Positions 6,946-14,409 of a DNA stretch of 20,870 nucleotides are shown here, piece by piece (positions within the stretch are counted from its first letter, which is position 1; every line of letters begins with the position of its first letter). Location: positions 1-20,870 of the forward strand of contig JBAQFY010000067.1 in assembly GCA_049287505.1 (NCBI GenBank), read 5' to 3'. The notes under the pieces were generated by a model. The model ran no database searches, had not been told where the DNA came from, and worked only from the letters and a program-made list of their open reading frames with translations. Source of the stretch: NIOZ-UU13 sp049287505. GTDB taxonomy: Bacteria > Planctomycetota > Phycisphaerae > Sedimentisphaerales > Anaerobacaceae. The position numbers were made by a program, and so were the translations under genes.

Positions 6946-9606
6946 TTAGTCTTGAGGATAAATAATTATACGGTCGTGGATAACAATTATTAAATCGTCT
7001 TTACCGTCGTTTGTTACGTCAGCGACCTGTAGCTCTCGCGGCTCAACATTGGGCTTAGGGGCTCCTTTACTATCGCGGTAACTTTTTTGCTCGAATATCT
7101 TAAAACGCATCGCAGGAATTGGCTTCAGACCGGCGTCAAGAGCAAGTATTTCGATGTGATTGCGCCTCCCTTCTACCATAATAATATCGGTTCGGCCGTC
7201 GTGGTTTATATCTCCCGCAGTAAGGTTACCGTATATGCCCTCATTTATTTTTGTCTCGTAGTTGAACGACTGCTCCAGATGCCCCGCAGCATTACCGCCG
7301 TTCGGCCTGGTTATAAGTGCAAACTTCCCGCTGTCGAACAGCAGCAGGCTTTTAGCCTCGTCCCGACCCGTCTTCGACGGGCGGGACTCGTTACCTGTAA
7401 GCGGTGCGAACAGCATTTTGAGATGTGCCGCCGCATTCCACTTGCCCACATCCAGCTCCTTTTCGACACGATAGGTCTTGTCGTCACCGGTTTTAAGTAT
7501 CTGAAGCTGACCCTTTCGACCGTCCAGCAGTAAAATAGCGGGCCTGCTTTCCAGACCCTCGCCGTAAATATCAAAAGCAGCGACAGCCGATATTTGGTTC
7601 TCCGTGCTCTTGGCATTGTACTGGTCGATAACATTCCAGCTCCAGCCATTTAAGAAAACCAGGCTTCTTGCGAAGTTCTTTTGTGCCACCAGCAGCTCTT
7701 TACCCGCTTTGTCGTCCACATTGGCCAGGGCTATTGAAGGCAGGCTCGCATCTTTAATCAAGCTGGCCTGCGCCTTCGGTGAGTCAACTACTTCAAATTT
7801 CCTCTTTTCTATCTGACGAACTAATATGGGAGGCTCATAGCTGACAAATATCAGAACGTCCTGTAAGCCGTCCTGGTCAACGTCGAGCACTTTCAGACCG
7901 TCCGGATTAGAGGTCAGCCCCGTCAGAAGTAAGAGGCCGCAAGCGTCTGCCTTATCATCAGTAGGGACTTCTCCCGACAGGGATACTGCGTATAACGGGG
8001 TGAGCTTCTTAAGCTCTAAAGCAGGCCCGGTTTCACCCAGCCTCTTATCCGAGGGGCTGGGTTCACCAGCTTTTTCGTCAATCTTAGACGTTTTATCTCT
8101 GCCCTTAGCCAAATCGGTACGCCGTTTTTCTGCCGCTGACAAGTTGTAGATTGTTCTGAGGGTTCTAACATTGTTGCTGTCTATTGATATATAAATACAG
8201 TCCACGTTGCCGTCATTGTCAACATCGGCAAGCTCCATCGCCACCGGCTCACCTGTTAAATCGACAGGCTGCGGGAATGATAATCTGTCGTCTTCAAACT
8301 TAGTTAAGCCAACCACCTTTTCCTTGACGCTCAGAACACCTAATTCGGTTTTCCCGTCGTCATCGATATCCACCGCGGACAGGCTCGTAATATCGGCAAA
8401 AGCAGGAAATCTTACCGGCTCAGCCAGTCCAAGCCCCGGCATTTGTTTATAGAAAATAATTTCTGCTGCGCCGGGGTCGCTGATTATTACGTCAACCAGG
8501 CCGTTGCCATCGAAATCGCCTATTACCAGGTCGCGTTTTGTATCTCCTTCGCCTGATGCAAGAGGGTAAAATAGAATCGGCCAATCGGCATCTGCCGCAA
8601 GGCATCCTGTGGACTTCTGGTTTACAGCAGTCCACAGGACGCCTAACGGCGCAAATTTGTAACAGATTAACCGTCCGCTTCCACTGTCAACAGTTAGTAT
8701 TTCCTCGCCGGCCACACCATCGATGTTATGAAGCTTAAATGTGAACGGCCTCTCAATAAAGAATCGTTCTTGTGGACCTAATTGTCCGCTCTCAAGGCCG
8801 AATCGAACATGTACCGGCTTTTCAATATCATTTGTTATAAGTATAAGGTCGTTTATTTTATCTCCGTTCAAATCGCCGACTTTGAGACTTAATGTTTGTG
8901 CGGAGGTAGGATATTTTACAGGCTCAGCCAATCCGGCATTGCCGCTCCGCGGCAATGACGGAGCCTTTTGAACAACGATATAAATACCATCACGGCCGGC
9001 CAGTGCCAGGTCGTTAGCACCATCATTATTCAGGTCAGCGCAATCTAACATATTGGAAGTTAAAAGACCGTCATCAATCTCGAATTTCTTTATTGTTTGC
9101 CAGCTCAATTTAAGGCCCGGCCTTGATTTTGGCTTATCTGCTTCAGCGCCGTTGGCCTTTTGCAGCATCACATACAGCCCTTTCGGCTCACCATAGAAAG
9201 CCAAATCCATCATTCCGTCAGAATTCAAATCTCCACAAACCAGGCTGTACACTTTTTGCGAGACTGCTATACCCTGTTTCTCGAAACGGGTAGGGTGGGT
9301 GATTGTATTTACATCTATGTCATTGGGGTCAACGACTGCTTCTGTTTCACCCGGCCCGACAGAATCTTTTTGAATCAGCAGCTCTATCTTGGCCTTTCCA
9401 TTGTTAACAATCACAATATCATTTCGGCCGTCACCGTTAAAATCAGCTATGCTTAGGTCTTGTATCCCCCAGTCTAATTTAATTATCTCTATTTCTTCAA
9501 ATCCATAATACTCAGAGAGAATATCGACCTGGGCCTGCTCTGCATCGATTGTGCCGAGAATGGCACTTATGAAAACAGCTACAGTTACAGCCTTAAATAT
9601 CTGCAC
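6946..9606 (-). CDS. Secreted FG-GAP/VCBS-repeat beta-propeller protein
   Basis: I start the gene at a GTG (9606) because AGAGGG stands eight bases before it and a clean signal peptide follows (QIFKAVTVAVFISAILGTIDA). The frame stays open to 9663 but there runs through a palindrome. The 886-residue product has many calcium-loop motifs of the D-x-N/D-x-D-G-x-x-D type, such as DFNGDGRNDIVIV, DLNSDGMMDLAF, DLNNDGANDLAL, DFDGNGLVDVII, DVDNDGNVDCIY, DVDQDGLQDVLI, DINHDGRTDIIMV and DVTNDGKDDLIIV. These form FG-GAP blades, probably in two propellers. No catalytic domain or anchor is seen. It probably acts in binding or adhesion outside the cytoplasm, but the ligand is unknown. Three repeat elements sit inside the frame (7360-7388, 8587-8638, 8937-8957). 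A promoter candidate and two hairpins precede it; mnmA follows after 24 bases. Confidence 0.9.
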   Translation of the reverse strand: MQIFKAVTVAVFISAILGTIDAEQAQVDILSEYYGFEEIEIIKLDWGIQDLSIADFNGDGRNDIVIVNNGKAKIELLIQKDSVGPGETEAVVDPNDIDVNTITHPTRFEKQGIAVSQKVYSLVCGDLNSDGMMDLAFYGEPKGLYVMLQKANGAEADKPKSRPGLKLSWQTIKKFEIDDGLLTSNMLDCADLNNDGANDLALAGRDGIYIVVQKAPSLPRSGNAGLAEPVKYPTSAQTLSLKVGDLNGDKINDLILITNDIEKPVHVRFGLESGQLGPQERFFIERPFTFKLHNIDGVAGEEILTVDSGSGRLICYKFAPLGVLWTAVNQKSTGCLAADADWPILFYPLASGEGDTKRDLVIGDFDGNGLVDVIISDPGAAEIIFYKQMPGLGLAEPVRFPAFADITSLSAVDIDDDGKTELGVLSVKEKVVGLTKFEDDRLSFPQPVDLTGEPVAMELADVDNDGNVDCIYISIDSNNVRTLRTIYNLSAAEKRRTDLAKGRDKTSKIDEKAGEPSPSDKRLGETGPALELKKLTPLYAVSLSGEVPTDDKADACGLLLLTGLTSNPDGLKVLDVDQDGLQDVLIFVSYEPPILVRQIEKRKFEVVDSPKAQASLIKDASLPSIALANVDDKAGKELLVAQKNFARSLVFLNGWSWNVIDQYNAKSTENQISAVAAFDIYGEGLESRPAILLLDGRKGQLQILKTGDDKTYRVEKELDVGKWNAAAHLKMLFAPLTGNESRPSKTGRDEAKSLLLFDSGKFALITRPNGGNAAGHLEQSFNYETKINEGIYGNLTAGDINHDGRTDIIMVEGRRNHIEILALDAGLKPIPAMRFKIFEQKSYRDSKGAPKPNVEPRELQVADVTNDGKDDLIIVIHDRIIIYPQD
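7360..7388. repeat. Family C hairpin inside the FG-GAP gene
   Basis: GTCCCG, one base, CCCGTC, loop TTC, GACGGG, CGGGAC forms a near-perfect stem. On the gene's strand it encodes SRPSKTGRD. The same core at 16048-16075 encodes PRPSKTGWG in the same frame of an unrelated protein. Confidence 0.75.
8587..8651. repeat. Family A repeat inside the FG-GAP gene, with an inverted partial copy
   Basis: The minus-strand segment 8587-8620 carries the family A core and encodes QKSTGCLAADA in the gene's frame. A partial copy in the opposite sense (TCCACAGGACGCCTAACGGCG, 8631-8651) follows; CCTGTGGACT (8606-8615) pairs with AGTCCACAGG (8629-8638). The 8631-8651 segment matches 9838-9858 at 20 of 21 bases. 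Confidence 0.8.
8937..8957. repeat. Perfect 9-base hairpin inside the FG-GAP gene
   Basis: CATTGCCGC, loop TCC, GCGGCAATG. On the coding strand it contributes LPRSGNAG, just before a GLAEPV segment that recurs near 8410 without the hairpin. That suggests a small in-frame insertion. Confidence 0.6.
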
Positions 9607-9627
9607 GGTAAGAACCCTCTTTAGAAT

Positions 9628-9674
9628 CCACACACTCACGTGTGTGGTATTCATTACCCACACGTAAGTGTGGG
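9628..9674. repeat. Two similar hairpins in the FG-GAP gene leader
   Basis: CCACACAC-TCAC-GTGTGTGG (9628-9647) and CCCACAC-GTAA-GTGTGGG (9657-9674) are two perfect stem-loops with four-base loops and closely similar arms, nine bases apart. On the minus strand they lie about 20-70 bases before the chosen GTG start, between the candidate promoter and the ribosome-binding site, so they would fold in the leader. Confidence 0.75.
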
Positions 9675-9689
9675 GATATATATATCAAC

Positions 9690-9718
9690 AATATACATAC
9701 TTACACCGATAACATCAA
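9690..9718 (-). promoter_or_regulatory. Candidate promoter for the FG-GAP gene
   Basis: On the minus strand TTGATG (9718-9713) and TATATT (9695-9690) are 17 bases apart, giving a leader of roughly 75 bases that holds the two hairpins. This is a motif match only. Confidence 0.4.
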
Positions 9719-9762
9719 TAACAAACTCGTATCTAACTCATAGCGGGCCTTATTTCGTTATG

Positions 9763-9858
9763 TTGACCCCCTTAGAGGTAAAACTTTGTTTTCTCCGAAA
9801 GGAGTCCCTAGGACTAACGGGGTTGAATTCGGTGTTCTCCACAGGACGCCTATCGGCG
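9763..9858. repeat. Family B palindromic element followed by a partial family A element
   Basis: The family B element runs from TTGACCCCCTTAG (9763-9775) to CTAACGGGGTTGA (9814-9826), 64 bases with an inner TCTCCGAAAGGAG hairpin. A partial family A copy (TCCACAGGACGCC, 9838-9850, continuing to 9858) follows after 11 bases. The 9664-9895 spacer contains these repeats and a promoter candidate; I see no gene in it. Confidence 0.75.
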
Positions 9859-9895
9859 GATATTCGATATGTAATCGTTACTTAAGGCGACCCTG

Positions 9896-11125
9896 CTATT
9901 TTGTGGTCCGCAGGACTCCTGCTGGAGGATGCCCCAAAACTCGTTTATAAACCCTCTCAATGTGGCTTACTGTTCCGGCCCAGCTAAATTTCTGTTTAAC
10001 ATAAGCTGCAGATTTGTACTTTACTTTTTCTTTAAAGCCGTCTCTGATGAATGTAGTAACCTTCTCAGCTAAGGCTTTGTAGTCGTCTAATTCTATCAAA
10101 CAACCCACCTGCTCGTTGATTGTCTGCCTGAAGCCTTCGGCTTTGCTTGCAATAACCGGCGTGCCGCAGGCCAGTGCCTCTAATGCAACCAGCCCAAAAG
10201 GCTCAAATCTTGAAGGAGCTGCTACGACATCAGCTATGTTATATAGCTTGACCATTTGTTGGTGGTCTTGATTGCCGAGGAAGTAAATATCGTCCAATTG
10301 CAATTGTTTTGCTAACTGCTCTGATTGTGCCCTTAAATCACCATCTCCTGCGATAAGGGTTATTGGCCTTTCGTGCTCCTGGGAATAAATCTCGGCTGCT
10401 TTGAGGAGGGTATCAAGCCCTTTTTGAGCAGTCAATCTTCCGCCGAAAAAAACCACGGGTCTGTCTGTCCGGCTTAAAGCCGGAGCATAACTTTTCAGCA
10501 GACTCTTTTTGTCTATTTCAAGAGGCCTGAAAATATCAGTGTCGGTGCCACTTTTAACAATTATAATTTTTTCAGGGTCGATGCCGTAAGCACCGATAGC
10601 TTGTTCTCTTTCCTGCTCGGTTAATGTCATAATAATCTGTGCACCGCGAATTCCGCGCAGGGTAAGCCCTTGATACTCTTTATATTTTTTGAAGGCATAA
10701 TACTCGGTCCCGTGAAGGGTTATGACGTATGGTATATCTAATTCCGCAAGGACCGAAGCAATGACCCAGCCATGATGAACGTGGATCATATCCGGCTTAA
10801 AGCCGGAAATCCCCTGTCCAATCTTCTTTCGAAAAGCCTGAACGTAGGCTTCTTTTTGGTCCTGATTTAGCTCACCAAATTTCTTTCCTTTGCTCATCGG
10901 ATGAGAGGCGAAAACCGGAAAATCAAAATCAAGGTCATATTTCTCATTCTCACCGTTGCTGAATAGAATCGCCTCAACATAATATTGCTTGTTTGGTACG
11001 TGGTGGTCGGAGCAGAGGACTCTTACCTCGTGGCCTCTTTTTATCAGGGACCTGGCCAGAGCATCCACGTAAATCCCTGTCCCCGCACCCTTTAGGGGAA
11101 AGTGCAGCATTTGATAAATTTTCAT
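9896..11125 (-). CDS. Glycosyltransferase family 4 (GT-B retaining)
   Basis: The protein of about 409 residues begins MKIYQMLHFPLKGAGTGIY, the first strand and glycine loop of GT4 enzymes. It continues with IHVHHGW and LHGTEYY in the N-terminal domain, FFGGRLTAQKGLDTLL at the start of the nucleotide-sugar domain, and RFEPFGLVALEALACGTPVIAS, the EX7E motif that binds the donor. It is cytosolic, without membrane segments. Acceptor and donor are unknown; sucrose synthase-like, mannosyl- and glucosyltransferases share these motifs. I chose the ATG at 11125 because it falls exactly at the first conserved strand. The frame is open to a TTG at 11164, but those 13 extra codons read through a family A repeat (QSTGWLAP). 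The last residues (PPAGVLRTT) also read through a family A-like segment at 9903-9931, so both ends abut repeats. Confidence 0.9.
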   Translation of the reverse strand: MKIYQMLHFPLKGAGTGIYVDALARSLIKRGHEVRVLCSDHHVPNKQYYVEAILFSNGENEKYDLDFDFPVFASHPMSKGKKFGELNQDQKEAYVQAFRKKIGQGISGFKPDMIHVHHGWVIASVLAELDIPYVITLHGTEYYAFKKYKEYQGLTLRGIRGAQIIMTLTEQEREQAIGAYGIDPEKIIIVKSGTDTDIFRPLEIDKKSLLKSYAPALSRTDRPVVFFGGRLTAQKGLDTLLKAAEIYSQEHERPITLIAGDGDLRAQSEQLAKQLQLDDIYFLGNQDHQQMVKLYNIADVVAAPSRFEPFGLVALEALACGTPVIASKAEGFRQTINEQVGCLIELDDYKALAEKVTTFIRDGFKEKVKYKSAAYVKQKFSWAGTVSHIERVYKRVLGHPPAGVLRTTK

Positions 11126-11133
11126 CGTAAGTG

Positions 11134-11156
11134 GCGCAAGCCATCCTGTGGACTGC
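11134..11156 (-). repeat. Family A repeat at the start of the GT4 gene
   Basis: The minus strand reads GCAGTCCACAGGATGGCTTG and continues to GCGC, matching the family A core with a few changes. It directly precedes the conserved ATG at 11125 and is in frame with it, giving QSTGWLAP if a TTG at 11164 were used. Confidence 0.7.
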
Positions 11157-11263
11157 TTTTGCAATACATTTTTTTCAGTTCAAAACTTTAATCAAGCAAT
11201 AGATTGCTGCCGGCTCTAACCTATACTTTTTTCTATACGTCTGCGGTTTTTCTTCTGTGAATA

Positions 11264-12769
11264 TCACAATTGCCTGCTTCTCGGCGTTCGTAGAATCCGC
11301 AGAGCGATGTCGTCAACGTATTTAGGGCAAGGCAGCGTCCGATTGCCGTTGGTGTGTTGAAACGTCTCGGTCTTTTCGACCTTTCCCGTTTTTGTATTTA
11401 CCCATTCTGCTCTGTAAGTTCCTTTTGGCAGCTCTACAATAAGTTTCATTTCACTGCCGCCATTGATGTAAATGGCATAAGCACGACCCTCTTGTACCAG
11501 AGCGCGTGCTGTTACCTTATCTGGAACTCCGCCTTTGATGACTGAATTGTCCGGCTTCATTCTGATAAAGTCGAAGCTGTTGATGAAATCCTTGAGAATC
11601 TTCAACTGGCTTTGCAGTTCTGGCCCGCCGCCGCCCGGGGCATTGATTTCTGCCGTTCCATCTTCGTGACCAACTGAAAATGAGTAATCGAGGTTATCAT
11701 AGACTGCTCCCCCGGCGATGATGAAATCCCAGCCTTCCAGCCGATATGGCTTTGGCTCGCTGCCCGAAAAGCCCGTCTCATCATCGCCGATTATTTTGTT
11801 CAAGCCATAGTTCTCGGTAACAGTATTTGGCGGCTTGGCGTAATGGAAGTTGAAAATCGACACATGTGGATTTGGCTCGACTACTTTTTTGGACTTATTA
11901 GCGATGTTCTGAGCGATTAGGTGTTTTGCCTTAAGGTCAGCTTCGGCCTTGACGATGGTCTCGGCGATGTGATTTTGCCATTCGAGCGTTACGCCGCCGA
12001 AGTACGGCTCGTTGCAGATTTCATAATAAACGTTATCGAAGTCTCTTAGCTTCTCGACTATCTTGCGTACCATTGCATCCTGCACAGCCAACAGCTTGGG
12101 GTGATTTAGCGTATAAACCTCGGTGCGTTCCATTTCACCGATGCTGTTCACATTGTTGGCGGCGTTCATAGGGCTAAGTTTCCACATATCGTCTTCGTAG
12201 AACGGGCAAAATAGTACCAGTTCAACAACAACGCCACATTTGCCCGCTTCCGTGACAAAGTCGCGCAGGCGTTTAAAGTAGGCGATGTCCCAATTTGTGA
12301 GGTCGAACTTATTGCCGCCGTTTGCATAGCCGGGTGTATTGCTCCGGGCCCAGGGACATATTAACTGACCTTTTACTGGTGCCAGCGTGTTGTTCTGAAT
12401 ATTAAATGCTCCCGGGGGCTCACAGTACGCCCCGCTGAATGTCCGGGTCAGGTTAAATCCGTACAATTTGAGCGTTTTGAGATACTTGCTGTAATCGAAG
12501 GCTCGATTGAGCACTGCCCCGTAATGCTCACCGGACGTTATCAAAACTGTCGGCTTGCCGCGCCACAGGAAATAATGGGGATTGTCCGGATACACTTGGA
12601 TTGGCCTAACCTTCTTTGTGAGCTGTGCCGCATCTGCAGATAAAACATTGCCGAATAATCCCAGCACTGCTGCAAACACAAAGACCACAAGTCTAATTTC
12701 TGCAATATCTCTTACCGGCAAGCCAATCTTCCCCCTCGTTGTTGCCATTTTATTCACATGCTCATACAT
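11264..12769 (-). CDS. Secreted glycoside hydrolase-like protein (TIM barrel, clan GH-A type)
   Basis: The ATG at 12769 is chosen because GGGAGAAG precedes it by about eight bases; the frame stays open to 12853 but without start support. The 501-residue product begins with a signal peptide (hydrophobic core VVFVFAAVLGLF, then SADA). Its TIM-barrel sequence has NVYYEICNEPYFGG, whose NE (E254) fits the acid/base glutamate of clan GH-A, and DDETGF (E331) as candidate nucleophile. The stretch GGAVYDNLDYSFSVGHEDGT lies near the end of the barrel, and a beta-rich C-terminal domain of about 90 residues (AYAIYINGGSEMKLIVELPKG, WVNTKTG) follows. It is probably periplasmic or extracellular and acts on a plant or algal polysaccharide. 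The exact GH family and substrate are not recognisable to me. Confidence 0.82.
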   Translation of the reverse strand: MYEHVNKMATTRGKIGLPVRDIAEIRLVVFVFAAVLGLFGNVLSADAAQLTKKVRPIQVYPDNPHYFLWRGKPTVLITSGEHYGAVLNRAFDYSKYLKTLKLYGFNLTRTFSGAYCEPPGAFNIQNNTLAPVKGQLICPWARSNTPGYANGGNKFDLTNWDIAYFKRLRDFVTEAGKCGVVVELVLFCPFYEDDMWKLSPMNAANNVNSIGEMERTEVYTLNHPKLLAVQDAMVRKIVEKLRDFDNVYYEICNEPYFGGVTLEWQNHIAETIVKAEADLKAKHLIAQNIANKSKKVVEPNPHVSIFNFHYAKPPNTVTENYGLNKIIGDDETGFSGSEPKPYRLEGWDFIIAGGAVYDNLDYSFSVGHEDGTAEINAPGGGGPELQSQLKILKDFINSFDFIRMKPDNSVIKGGVPDKVTARALVQEGRAYAIYINGGSEMKLIVELPKGTYRAEWVNTKTGKVEKTETFQHTNGNRTLPCPKYVDDIALRILRTPRSRQL

Positions 12770-12884
12770 TTCAATCTTCTCCCGGGAAAATGTATTTGTA
12801 TCGCAACGAGCTTGTTGCCATTTTAATATGATTATTTTATAAATCAACACCAAGGGAGTTATTTTACTACGATTCGCTCAGCTA

Positions 12885-12912
12885 TTGTGGACTATAAAGA
12901 GTTTGTTATAAT
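12885..12912 (+). promoter_or_regulatory. Candidate promoter for the amrS operon
   Basis: TTGTGG (12885-12890) and a perfect TATAAT (12907-12912) are 16 bases apart. It would give an amrS leader of about 230 bases containing the nested inverted repeats at 12947-13146. The -35 match is weak. Confidence 0.35.
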
Positions 12913-12946
12913 CATTAGAGAATAATTCAAGATGGTTTTCGGGCGT

Positions 12947-12987
12947 GCCCCGTTAGAACCTTTTCCTTTCGGGCCTCTAACGCGGCG
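12947..12987. repeat. Family B palindromic repeat in the divergent spacer
   Basis: The arms GCCCCGTTAGAACC (12947-12960) and CCTCTAACGCGGCG (12974-12987) form an imperfect inverted repeat. The 298-base spacer 12854-13151 contains a promoter candidate, this repeat and the larger element at 13011-13146, but no gene that I can support. Confidence 0.6.
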
Positions 12988-13010
12988 TGCAGGTTTACAG
13001 TGCAGAAGCA

Positions 13011-13146
13011 ACCCGGCACCAAAACGGCGTGAGCCCCGTTAGAAATCGGCTCTTTTAGCTTGGCAGTCAACTATGGGAAGTAATTTCTAACGGCTTGGGC
13101 CGACACGCTGCGACGCATCGCGGCGAGAGCTCTTTTGGTGCCGGGT
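13011..13146. repeat. 136-base element with perfect 14-base terminal inverted repeats, enclosing a family B repeat
   Basis: ACCCGGCACCAAAA (13011-13024) is exactly complementary to TTTTGGTGCCGGGT (13133-13146). Inside, GCCCCGTTAGAAAT (13033-13046) faces ATTTCTAACGG (13083-13093), a family B pair. No exact target-site duplication flanks the ends. The right end meets the ribosome-binding site and GTG of amrS (13152), so the leader RNA could fold into a long nested hairpin beside the start. Confidence 0.8.
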
Positions 13147-13151
13147 AGGAA

Positions 13152-14141
13152 GTGAGGCTTAAATTGAACGTTCAGTGCGAGCTATGTCCAAAAATGTGTT
13201 TGATTGAGCCCGGCCAAAGCGGCGAATGTCGGGTGAGAATCAATATCGACGGCGTGCTGCGAACCGTAGTTTATGGGTATCCGTGCTCGATTAATATTGA
13301 CCCAATTGAAAAGAAGCCGCTTTTCCATTTTTTGCCGGGCACTCCCATTCTCTCAATAGCGACCGTCGGCTGTAACCTCCACTGCGAGAACTGCCAGAAC
13401 TGGGAAATCTCACAAGCCAACCCGGAAGATGAAAACATTTCCGCATATTTTTGTCCGCCGGAAAGGCTGGTGTTACTGACAAAGCGCAATAATTGTCCTT
13501 CGCTGGCATATACCTACACCGAGCCGATTGTTTATTACGAATATACTTATGATGCCGCAAAGTTAGCCAGAAGTGCCGGCATACGCAACGCACTTGTAAC
13601 TGCCGGATATATAAATGAAGAGCCGTGGAGGCAGCTGCTTAAGTATGTCGATGCGGTGACCTTAGATTTGAAAGGGATTACGGACGATTTTTACCGGCGG
13701 GTCTGCTCGGCGACATTAAAACCTGTTCAGAATGCTCTGGTTGTGGCCAAGGGCAGCGGGGTAGAGCTTGAGGTTTCGAACCTGGTTATACCGACGTTGA
13801 ATGATAAGCCCGAGCAGATAGGTGAGCTTGTCAGATGGGTCAGGGCGAACCTCGGCAGGGATACGCCGCTGCATTTTCTGGGGTTTATCCCCCGGTACAA
13901 GATGCGGCATCTGCCGCCGACTTCGCTGCAGACACTGGAGATGGCTCGCAACGTTGCGATGGCGGAAGGGATGGAATTTGTATATATAGGAAATGTCCAG
14001 AGCAGGGATGGTCAGAACACTTATTGCCCGGGCTGCAAAAATCTGCTCATTGAACGCAGCGGTTATACTATCCTGAAGAATCAGCTCAAAGATGGCTGTT
14101 GTCCGGATTGTGGAAAAGAAATTTACGGAGTCTGGAAATGA
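13152..14141 (+). CDS. amrS: AmrS, radical SAM enzyme of the AmmeMemoRadiSam system
   Basis: This 329-residue protein has CNLHCENC (C74, C78, C81) for the radical SAM cluster. Before it lies the family's cysteine cluster VQCELCPKMC...GEC (C9, C12, C16, C26). At the end is a CPGC...CPDCG zinc ribbon around an LLIERSGYTIL segment, the standard C-terminus of AmmeMemoRadiSam radical SAM enzymes. The pathway's reaction is unknown; members always accompany Memo and AMMECR1 domains, as here two genes downstream. The frame closes with a TAG just upstream, so the GTG at 13152 is the first possible start; TAGGAA lies very close to it, and a TTG at 13164 with GAGG before it is an alternative. The N-terminus is about ten residues shorter than usual, perhaps because the repeat at 13011-13146 replaced the original start region. 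Its stop overlaps the next start (ATGA). Confidence 0.93.
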   Translation: MRLKLNVQCELCPKMCLIEPGQSGECRVRINIDGVLRTVVYGYPCSINIDPIEKKPLFHFLPGTPILSIATVGCNLHCENCQNWEISQANPEDENISAYFCPPERLVLLTKRNNCPSLAYTYTEPIVYYEYTYDAAKLARSAGIRNALVTAGYINEEPWRQLLKYVDAVTLDLKGITDDFYRRVCSATLKPVQNALVVAKGSGVELEVSNLVIPTLNDKPEQIGELVRWVRANLGRDTPLHFLGFIPRYKMRHLPPTSLQTLEMARNVAMAEGMEFVYIGNVQSRDGQNTYCPGCKNLLIERSGYTILKNQLKDGCCPDCGKEIYGVWK

Positions 14142-14320
14142 CGCGCAGAAAATTTATTCACAGGTTAATAAAAGCAGGTTCAGCAATTGCTGTCGGTGCT
14201 TCTTGGCTGATAAGTAAGGCCTCGCCACGGAAGTTTATATGGGCTGTGCGGGTTAAAAAGTATCCAGGTGCTTTGAAGCCTTTGAGGGACATTTCTAAGC
14301 AAAGCAAATGGAGTGGTTGA
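14138..14320 (+). CDS. 60-residue peptide with a twin-arginine-type signal
   Basis: The ATG overlaps the amrS stop codon (ATGA), and the product is only 60 residues. It begins MTRRKFIHRLIKAGSAIAVG: two arginines, a short basic region and a hydrophobic stretch up to about residue 26, as in twin-arginine export signals or a single membrane anchor. The remainder is basic, with KKYPGALKPL and a SKQSKWSG end, and contains no cysteine. Translational coupling to amrS and its place before the Memo-AMMECR1 gene suggest a part in the same system. Export of so short a tail by the Tat pathway would be unusual, so it may be a membrane anchor, a partner subunit or a modified peptide. I do not recognise a family with certainty. 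Its TGA falls within the start of a family B repeat. Confidence 0.75.
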   Translation: MTRRKFIHRLIKAGSAIAVGASWLISKASPRKFIWAVRVKKYPGALKPLRDISKQSKWSG

Positions 14321-14409
14321 CCCCCTTAGAAATTCCATAGGAGAAACAATATGAGTCAAAAAGCGAAAATTTCCCCCGAAGGGATGCCCTTTGGTCGTAA
14401 CGGGGTTGA
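14317..14409. repeat. Family B element spanning a stop, an RBS and a start codon
   Basis: The left end TTGACCCCCTTAG (14317-14329) is identical to that of the 9763 element, and the right end GTAACGGGGTTGA (14397-14409) differs by one base. Inside lie the TGA of the 60-residue peptide, an AGGAG ribosome-binding site, and the ATG (14351) plus first codons of the Memo-AMMECR1 gene. Confidence 0.7.

Noticed and set aside
9607..9663. Upstream start of the FG-GAP gene at 9663
   Set aside because: The extra 19 codons run through the twin hairpins; the GTG at 9606 has a good ribosome-binding site followed directly by a signal peptide.
12770..12853. Longer N-terminus of the glycoside hydrolase-like protein
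   Set aside because: No ribosome-binding site precedes the earlier start, whereas GGGAGAAG precedes the ATG at 12769 and the signal peptide follows it.
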